Of a stretch of 5,075 nucleotides of DNA, positions 1 to 5,075 are shown piece after piece. The DNA comes from CAZMLC01 sp964567125. Lineage in GTDB: Bacteria > Verrucomicrobiota > Kiritimatiellia > RFP12 > UBA1067. The stretch's first letter is position 1. Each line of letters begins with the position of its first letter. The DNA lies in contig CAZMLC010000128.1 in the NCBI GenBank assembly GCA_964567125.1, positions 1-5,075 on the forward strand. The letters run 5' to 3'. Under the pieces are notes generated by a model. That model worked only from the letters and a program-made list of their open reading frames with translations. It had not been told where the DNA came from and did no database searches. The position numbers and the translations under genes are program-made.

Positions 1-1230
1 ATGCTGCACTATACGGATCAGGATACCCAGAAGAAGTTCTGGTCGAATTGCGGTCCACGGCTCGGCTCATTCGGCCCCACGAATGTGGTCACCATGATTG
101 CGGATTTTGACCAGGTCAATGCGACCGAAGGAGAGTTGACGTTGGGGTTGCAGGATTCTTCCGGCCACGTCACGTTTGACTTGAGCACGTTGACGATCAC
201 GGCGGAAGAGCCGCTGTTCGCGCTGACCAACCAGACCTATCGTATCCGCTATCCGGAGTCGCTGCAGAAGACGCCCGCTCTGCGCGGCGTCATGCTGCCG
301 GGCGGGCCCTGCAAGGAAGAGGACTTTCAGACGTTGCAGCGCTGGGGTGCCACGCTGGCGCGGTATCAGATGACGCGCAACTGGGGCATGGCCGGTACCG
401 ATCAGGATCTGGCCGATTATGATTGCTGGCTCAACAGCAAACTCGACCATCTGGAGCAGGTCCTGATTTGGGGCCAGCGCTATGGCATCAAGATCGTGGT
501 CGATCTGCACTCCCCGCCGGGAGGACGCACCGAGAAAAAAGAGATGACCATGTTTTACGATGCACGCTTTGCCGACCATTTTGTGCGCGTCTGGCAGCGC
601 ATCGCGACTCGCTTCAAACATCGCCCGGAAATCTTCGGCTTTGATCTGATTAATGAGCCCAATCAACTGGATCGCGCGCCCATTGATTACTGGAACCTTC
701 AGCGACGTGCGGCAGAAGCCATCCGCGCTATCGATCCGGACACAACGCTCATCGTGGAGGCCAATGCCTGGGACTCACCAGAAGGATTCCGCTACCTCTC
801 CCCGCTCGCCATGGATAATGTCATTTATCAAGTCCACATGTACGAACCGGGAACCTATACCCATCAAGGTGTGCATGCGCACAAGGTCGATCCGAAGAAC
901 AGCATGGCCTACCCGGGTAAGATCGAACATGTTGAATGGAACCGCGAAAGAATCCGGACGACACTCAAGTTTGTACGTGAATTCCAGGAACGTCATCAGG
1001 CCCGCATCTACGTCGGCGAATTTTCCGCCATTGCCTGGGCACCTGGCGCGGAGCAGTACATCGCGGATTGTATTTCCGTCTTTAACGAATATGGTTGGGA
1101 CTGGACTTACCATGCCTTCCGCGAATGGGCGGGATGGAGCGTGGAACACGAAGGCACAGGCCATACCACGCTGAAGCCAGCCAACGATACGCCGCGCAAA
1201 CGCGTGCTTTTGCAAGGATTGAAACCGTAG
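1..1230 (+). CDS. GH5-type glycoside hydrolase (cellulase/mannanase-like), 5' end probably missing
   Basis: This is a clan GH-A retaining beta-glycosidase of GH5 type, expected to hydrolyse a beta-linked glucan or mannan. Numbering is from the first visible Met. Residues ~1-68 look like the C-terminal half of a beta-sandwich carbohydrate-binding domain, ending in a GHVTFDLSTLTI-type strand. The barrel runs from ~78 to ~405, the usual GH5 size. Visible GH5 landmarks are R121, H170 in DLHSPPGG, the acid/base E219 in DLINEP, H279 and Y281 in VHMYEP, the nucleophile E340 in VGEFSA, and a Trp-rich segment after strand 8 (WDW ... EWAGW, 366-379). The frame is open to base 1, the Met there has no visible ribosome binding site, and it falls inside the accessory domain. 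The real start, and any signal peptide, should therefore lie upstream. The stop is TAG at 1228-1230. The next gene follows after 13 bases, which suggests cotranscription. The family call is strong; the GH5 subfamily and substrate are not determined. Confidence 0.9.
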   Translation: MLHYTDQDTQKKFWSNCGPRLGSFGPTNVVTMIADFDQVNATEGELTLGLQDSSGHVTFDLSTLTITAEEPLFALTNQTYRIRYPESLQKTPALRGVMLPGGPCKEEDFQTLQRWGATLARYQMTRNWGMAGTDQDLADYDCWLNSKLDHLEQVLIWGQRYGIKIVVDLHSPPGGRTEKKEMTMFYDARFADHFVRVWQRIATRFKHRPEIFGFDLINEPNQLDRAPIDYWNLQRRAAEAIRAIDPDTTLIVEANAWDSPEGFRYLSPLAMDNVIYQVHMYEPGTYTHQGVHAHKVDPKNSMAYPGKIEHVEWNRERIRTTLKFVREFQERHQARIYVGEFSAIAWAPGAEQYIADCISVFNEYGWDWTYHAFREWAGWSVEHEGTGHTTLKPANDTPRKRVLLQGLKP

Positions 1231-1233
1231 TAC

Positions 1234-1238
1234 AAGGA
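1234..1238 (+). promoter_or_regulatory. Ribosome binding site of the 895-residue glycosidase gene
   Basis: AAGGA lies five bases before the ATG at 1244, inside the 13-base gap after the TAG of the upstream gene. This supports 1244 as the start and shows that translation is re-initiated independently within a polycistronic message. Confidence 0.8.
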
Positions 1239-1243
1239 CTGTT

Positions 1244-1297
1244 ATGAATCATTTTTTCATTGCCATCATCGCCCTTCTCCCTATCGTCGCCTGTGCA
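1244..1297 (+). other. Export signal, ambiguous between SPase I and lipoprotein type
   Basis: Residues 1-18 have a hydrophobic core (FFIAIIALLPIV) followed by ACA-N, a plausible signal peptidase I site after A18. The same stretch contains I-V-A-C at 14-17, which fits a lipobox with C17 as the lipidated residue. The n-region is only M-N-H and lacks Lys or Arg, which is atypical for both types. Export is likely; the class is unresolved. Confidence 0.65.
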
Positions 1298-3931
1298 AAC
1301 GAAGCGGTCTGGAGCAGCGGAGGCATTCTCAAACTCGAACGTCCGGCGCTTGAATTCAACGCCCGGGCGGTGACGCCGAACTGGGGGAAGAACATCACGG
1401 GAAGCGGACGCGCCTTCGCTGACAGTAAGGGAGCCCTGCCGTTTCAGCTCGTCGTGGATGCTGAGCACACCATCCATGGTAAGGGCACGGTGGTGGATGC
1501 AGGCCAGGGCGCACTACGCGTGACGTACCAGCTGACTCCCGTCAAAGATGTAGCACTGAGCGGACTTTTTGTCGACTTCAAGCTGGATGCGCAGGCGCTT
1601 GCAAAGGGAAGCTGGTCTGTCGGCAGCAAGCACGGAATCTTTAACGAAACGTACACCGAGATGGCGCTCTTCTCGGGTGTCATCTCCACGCTGACGCTGA
1701 CGTTTCCGGCACCCAGCGCGGACAAGCTTGTCCTGACGTTTGACCAGCCCACGCACCTGCTCATCCAGGATGACCGCAAGTGGAGCAAGACCGTCACGTT
1801 CCGCATGGGCAGCGCGGGCGGCCGCACCTACACGCCGAACACCGCCTGCACCGTCGCCTTCAAACTGGAGGCACAGGAGCCGATCCGCCTCGACTGCACT
1901 CGTCCGATTGTTTTGAAAGCGGATAAGGACTGGTCACCGTTGACCTACAGTAAAGAGATCCTCCCGGGGTCCGCACTTGATTTTTCAACGCTCGGCTTCA
2001 TCGATGCACCCGCAGGTAAGTACGGCTGGCTGCGCGTATCGGAACAGGGCCACTTCGAATTCGAAAAACGTCCTGGCAAACCGCAACGCTTCTACGGCGT
2101 GAATTTCTGCGGTACCGCAAACTATCCGACGCATGCGGAGAGCGATATGCTGACCGCGCGTCTCGTCCGCCTCGGATACAACAGCGTACGCATCCATCAC
2201 TATGATAACGGCAGCGTCCAGGGCAGCCGCGATGGGCTCACACTCAATCCGGATCAGATGGAGCGACTCGATTACTTGCTCGCGACCTGCTATGCGCGTG
2301 GACTCTATATCACCACGGATCTCTTTGTCTCGCGCACGACCACGTGGAAGCAGATCGGCATTGATCGCACGGATGCCATGGATAAAAATATTTTCAAGTT
2401 TCTCTGCGCTGTCCATGAACCCGCTTTTCAAAACTGGCAAGCCTATGCGCGTGGGTTCCTGAACCACACCAATCAGTACACGGGCCGCCGTTATGCCGAT
2501 GAACCCGGCATGCCGCTTCTCGCGATGATCAATGAAGGCACCTTCTCTTTTGCGCACGCGCAGCATCGCGATTTGCAGCCCGTCAAGACAGCATGGGCGA
2601 ACTGGCTGAAAGAGAAGAAAGCGCACGATCCTGCCTATGCCGATCTGCGCGAAGATGAAGTGCCCGCTTCGTTCAACGGCAAAGCGGGTGCTGCGCTGGC
2701 CCTTTTTATTGCCGACATGGAGGGACACATGGTAGCCCGCATGAAACATTTTTTGCGCGATGAGATCAAGAGCCGTGCACTCATCACCAGCCAGAACTGC
2801 GGGCCCCATTACTTGCCTATGCAACAGGTCCGCGAATCGCTCTATGATTATGTTGACGACCATTTCTACGTTGACCATCCGCATTTCCTCGAAAAGAAAT
2901 GGCAACTGCCCAGCCGTTGCCAGAATGCCAACCCGATCAAGGTCGGCAACACGGCTCCGAACAACGTCGCGTTCCTGCGCATGTGCAACAAGCCGCTAAC
3001 CATTACCGAATACAACTACTCCGCACCGGGCATGTTCCGCGGCGTGGGCGGCATCCTGACCGGCGCCATGGCAGCCATGCAGGACTGGGATGGGCTCTGG
3101 CGCTTTGCCTATGCACATGCCATTGAAAATATTTACGACAACAAGGGTAGCATGAGCTATTTTGATATCAGCACCGATCCGCTTGCCCAAGCGACCGAAC
3201 GCGCCTCCCTGTGCCTTTTCATGCGCGGCGATCTTGCCGCGACAAAAAAGAAAGTCACGCTTTTGTTTCCCGAACGAGAAATCACCCAACTGGGAAAAGC
3301 TGCACAGCGCGTCTCCCCTGCCTGGAGCTGGGCCGCCTGGAACGTGCGCATCGGCAATCGTGTCGCTACGCGCCCGGCTACGGATGAAACCGCGCTCTCC
3401 ATCCGCGAAGCCTTTGACAAGGACAAGACCGACGCGTTCATGGCCTACACCAATCAACCGACCGCGCTGGTGATGAATCGCGAACAAGGTTCCTTCACGG
3501 TGGTGACGGAGCGAACCTGCGGCGGCTTTGCGGAATCCGGCACGATCCATGCCGGTCCGCTGACCGCGTCGATCGTGGAGACGCCAGCCACCATCTGGGT
3601 CAGCGCGTTGGATGCACGGCCAATCGCTTCCAGCAAACGCCTTCTGCTCTCCCACCTTACGGATGTCCAATGCACGGGCGTCACGTTTGCCGAACGCAGT
3701 CGCCAGACGCTGCTGGAAAAAGGCAAACTGCCCTACCTTGTGCGCAATGGATCAGCCACCATCAGCCTCACGCTCGCGCAGGCCAAGGCCTACACCGTCT
3801 ATGCGTTAGCGACCTCCGGAGCACGCCTCGACAAAGTGCCAGCAACGGCAGAAGGCGACACGCTCCGCTTTACCGCGTCCGTCTGTGGCAGCCAGGGGGC
3901 CTGCCTCACCTATGAAATTGTAACCGAATAA
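1244..3931 (+). CDS. Exported multidomain GH-A-like glycoside hydrolase, family unassigned
   Basis: This is a complete 895-residue protein, probably a periplasmic or envelope-attached glycosidase. Residues 1-18 form a hydrophobic export signal. Residues ~25-235 are beta-rich and include a GSWSVGSKHGIF segment and a LLIQDDRKW segment. A TIM-barrel-like domain starts near 283 (FYGVNFCG) and runs to ~660. Its landmarks are R316, H318 and H319 (VRIHHYD) on strand 2, TTDLF on strand 3, N430-E431 (AMINEG) on strand 4 as probable acid/base, DDHFYVDHP (538-546) near strand 6, and E589 (TITEYN) on strand 7 as probable nucleophile. Residues ~665-895 are a C-terminal beta-rich region with a conserved-looking SSKRLLLSHLTDVQ segment. 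The N-E then E pattern is typical of clan GH-A, but the 158-residue spacing between the glutamates is longer than in compact GH5 enzymes and implies a large insertion around 440-510. The start is supported by AAGGA at 1234-1238. Hydrolase of clan GH-A is likely; the substrate is unknown, and GH5-, GH39- or GH42-related alternatives remain open. Confidence 0.82.
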   Translation: MNHFFIAIIALLPIVACANEAVWSSGGILKLERPALEFNARAVTPNWGKNITGSGRAFADSKGALPFQLVVDAEHTIHGKGTVVDAGQGALRVTYQLTPVKDVALSGLFVDFKLDAQALAKGSWSVGSKHGIFNETYTEMALFSGVISTLTLTFPAPSADKLVLTFDQPTHLLIQDDRKWSKTVTFRMGSAGGRTYTPNTACTVAFKLEAQEPIRLDCTRPIVLKADKDWSPLTYSKEILPGSALDFSTLGFIDAPAGKYGWLRVSEQGHFEFEKRPGKPQRFYGVNFCGTANYPTHAESDMLTARLVRLGYNSVRIHHYDNGSVQGSRDGLTLNPDQMERLDYLLATCYARGLYITTDLFVSRTTTWKQIGIDRTDAMDKNIFKFLCAVHEPAFQNWQAYARGFLNHTNQYTGRRYADEPGMPLLAMINEGTFSFAHAQHRDLQPVKTAWANWLKEKKAHDPAYADLREDEVPASFNGKAGAALALFIADMEGHMVARMKHFLRDEIKSRALITSQNCGPHYLPMQQVRESLYDYVDDHFYVDHPHFLEKKWQLPSRCQNANPIKVGNTAPNNVAFLRMCNKPLTITEYNYSAPGMFRGVGGILTGAMAAMQDWDGLWRFAYAHAIENIYDNKGSMSYFDISTDPLAQATERASLCLFMRGDLAATKKKVTLLFPEREITQLGKAAQRVSPAWSWAAWNVRIGNRVATRPATDETALSIREAFDKDKTDAFMAYTNQPTALVMNREQGSFTVVTERTCGGFAESGTIHAGPLTASIVETPATIWVSALDARPIASSKRLLLSHLTDVQCTGVTFAERSRQTLLEKGKLPYLVRNGSATISLTLAQAKAYTVYALATSGARLDKVPATAEGDTLRFTASVCGSQGACLTYEIVTE

Positions 3932-3946
3932 AAATACACGAACACG

Positions 3947-3953
3947 AAGGGGG
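3947..3953 (+). promoter_or_regulatory. Ribosome binding site of the GH97 gene
   Basis: AAGGGGG is followed by four A residues and then the ATG at 3958. The purine-rich stretch fixes the start of the GH97 gene and sits in the 26-base gap after the TAA at 3929-3931. No hairpin that could act as a terminator fits in this gap, which is consistent with read-through from the gene before. Confidence 0.8.
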
Positions 3954-3957
3954 AAAA

Positions 3958-4014
3958 ATGAACCGTTACCTGCTGTGCGCCAGCCTCAGTCTGGCATTTA
4001 CCACGCTCCACGCC
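3958..4014 (+). other. Signal peptide of the GH97 enzyme
   Basis: Residues 1-19 begin M-N-R, continue with the hydrophobic core LLCASLSLAF, and end in TLHA before E20. This is a likely signal peptidase I site after A19, placing the enzyme in the periplasm as expected for SusB-type proteins. C7 lies too early in the hydrophobic core to be a lipobox cysteine. Confidence 0.75.
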
Positions 4015-5075
4015 GAGGTGATTACGCTGCAATCACCCGATGCTAAAAACGAGATCCGCCTCGATGTCGGACAGACCCTGACCCTCTCCGTCTGGCGTAA
4101 TGGCAAGGAACGCCTCAAACCCACGCCCATCAGCCTCAGCGTGGAAAATCGCGGCGTGCTGGGAAACGAGCCTAAGCTTCTCAAACAGGAGACGCGAACG
4201 ATCGAAGAGACGCTCGTCACACCGATTTACAAGAAGGCTGCGATTGCGCAGAAAGCACGCGAGACCGTCGTGCAGTTTGAGAACCACTACGCGGTCATCC
4301 TTCACGCTGCCAACGACGGTGTGGCGTATCGTTTCGCCACGACCTTTGACGGACCGATCAAGGTGCTCGATGAACGTGCGGGACTAACCTTTATTTCGCC
4401 CGATCAGATCGCCTGGGTGGGTTACAATTTCGGCGGACAGAAGAACGACCTGCATCAGAACAGCTGGGAATCGATCTATCAGAAGGTCAAGGCTTCTGCA
4501 ATCGAGAAAGATAAGAAACGGCTGATCTACCTGCCGCTCGTGCTGGAGTTTGACGATGCCGCCATGGCGATCTCGGAGTCCGACCTGCTCGACTATCCCG
4601 GCTGGAATTTCTACTGCGACAGCCGCGACACCGCCGGCCTGCGCGCCTGGTTTGCGCAGGCACCGGTCCAGAATACCATCGAGGAGAACCGGCTCCATCG
4701 CATTGTGAACAACCGCCAGCCGTGGCTCGCGGAGACGCGCGGCACGCGCACCTTCCCCTGGCGCCTTTTCATGCTGGCGGACAATGCGGCCAAGCTCACA
4801 GAAAACGATCTCGTCTATGCGCTCGCCACACCGTCGCAGGGCGATTTCAGCTGGGTGAAGCCCGGCCTCTCCGCCTGGGAATGGTGGAGCGCCTGGACCT
4901 TGCGCAACGTGCCGTTCCAGAGCGGCGTCAACAACGAAACCTATCGCTATTATTTTGATTTCGCCGCGGAGAACAAGCTCCCCTACCTCGTCTTCGATGC
5001 AGGCTGGTCGAGTGTCTTTGACCTCTTTGCCGTGACCAACGCAATCGACTTGAAGGCGCTGGTCGATTATGGAAC
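3958..5075 (+). CDS. GH97 family alpha-glycosidase (SusB-like), 3' end cut by window
   Basis: The first 372 residues of a GH97 enzyme are visible, a family of exo-acting alpha-glucosidases and alpha-galactosidases that usually have about 630-730 residues. Residues 1-19 are a signal peptide. Residues ~20-295 match the family's N-terminal beta-sandwich, starting with VITLQSPDAKNEI, where the substrate-like QSPD...N opening is typical. ISESDLLDYPG at 205-215 corresponds to the conserved segment that supplies a calcium-ligand glutamate (here E207) in SusB. The linker into the barrel carries the hallmark WVKPGLSAWEWW (299-310), followed by the first barrel strands YYFDFAAENKLPYLVFDAGW (331-350). 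The frame has no stop up to the last base. The catalytic residues lie beyond the edge: a pair of glutamates in inverting members, an aspartate nucleophile in retaining members. Alpha-glucosidase and alpha-galactosidase therefore cannot be separated here. The start is set by AAGGGGG at 3947-3953. It is probably cotranscribed with the two upstream hydrolases. Confidence 0.93.
   Translation, partial: MNRYLLCASLSLAFTTLHAEVITLQSPDAKNEIRLDVGQTLTLSVWRNGKERLKPTPISLSVENRGVLGNEPKLLKQETRTIEETLVTPIYKKAAIAQKARETVVQFENHYAVILHAANDGVAYRFATTFDGPIKVLDERAGLTFISPDQIAWVGYNFGGQKNDLHQNSWESIYQKVKASAIEKDKKRLIYLPLVLEFDDAAMAISESDLLDYPGWNFYCDSRDTAGLRAWFAQAPVQNTIEENRLHRIVNNRQPWLAETRGTRTFPWRLFMLADNAAKLTENDLVYALATPSQGDFSWVKPGLSAWEWWSAWTLRNVPFQSGVNNETYRYYFDFAAENKLPYLVFDAGWSSVFDLFAVTNAIDLKALVDYG

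Noticed and set aside
67..666. Minus-strand open frame of 199 codons over the GH5 gene.
   Set aside because: The plus strand encodes the GH5 landmarks H170 and E219 across this stretch, and the antisense product resembles no family.
1985..2905. Long open frame of 306 codons on the minus strand, opposite the 895-residue hydrolase gene.
   Set aside because: It lies wholly inside a well-supported plus-strand gene with clear catalytic motifs. Its translation shows no recognisable domain, and open antisense frames are common in GC-rich coding sequence.
2996..3670. A second minus-strand open frame (224 codons) and several 80-130 codon frames opposite the coding genes.
   Set aside because: They are shadows of the real genes, with low-complexity Arg/Ala/Gly-rich translations and no plausible protein features.
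3936..3947. Perfect tandem copy of ACACGA just before the GH97 ribosome binding site.
   Set aside because: Two copies of a hexamer are too little to support an operator or repeat element and may be chance.
3932..3957. Possible terminator or internal promoter in the gap between the second and third genes.
   Set aside because: The 26-base gap is A-rich with no GC-rich inverted repeat or T-run, and is too short for a convincing promoter beyond the ribosome binding site.
3958..3981. C7 in the GH97 signal peptide as a lipoprotein cysteine.
   Set aside because: It would leave only six residues before lipidation, with the hydrophobic core downstream of it, which does not fit a lipoprotein signal.

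Overview
The window carries three genes in a row on the + strand, all read as secreted or envelope-located carbohydrate-active enzymes. They are packed tightly, with gaps of 13 and 26 bases. Almost every base is coding, so this looks like the inside of a polysaccharide-utilisation operon whose promoter lies upstream and whose end lies downstream of the window. No RNA gene, mobile element, CRISPR array, terminator hairpin or regulator gene was seen.

Layout: (1) 1-1230 is the C-terminal part of a GH5-type (clan GH-A) glycoside hydrolase. A fragment of a beta-sandwich, CBM-like domain precedes its catalytic barrel, so the true start is probably off the left edge. (2) 1244-3931 is an 895-residue multidomain protein with an export signal, an N-terminal beta-rich region, a divergent GH-A-like TIM barrel with candidate catalytic glutamates E431 and E589, and a C-terminal beta-rich region. 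It belongs to no numbered family that I can name with confidence. (3) 3958-5075 is the 5' part of a GH97 (SusB-type) alpha-glycosidase with a signal peptide. It is cut by the right edge just as its catalytic barrel begins.

Organism: the moderately GC-rich coding sequence, Gram-negative style export signals, strong AAGGA/AAGGGGG ribosome binding sites and run of large glycosidases fit a polysaccharide-degrading bacterium. The style of the 895-residue protein recalls proteins of the Planctomycetota-Verrucomicrobiota-Lentisphaerota-Kiritimatiellota group. GH97 is also common in Bacteroidota, but no SusC/SusD pair is visible here. The lineage is an inference from protein style, not a demonstrated assignment.

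How they may work together: a GH5 enzyme would cut a beta-linked backbone, while a GH97 enzyme would remove alpha-linked glucose or galactose. The middle protein would add a further, unknown glycosidase activity. One coherent but unproven reading is degradation of an alpha-substituted beta-glycan, such as a galactomannan-like polymer.
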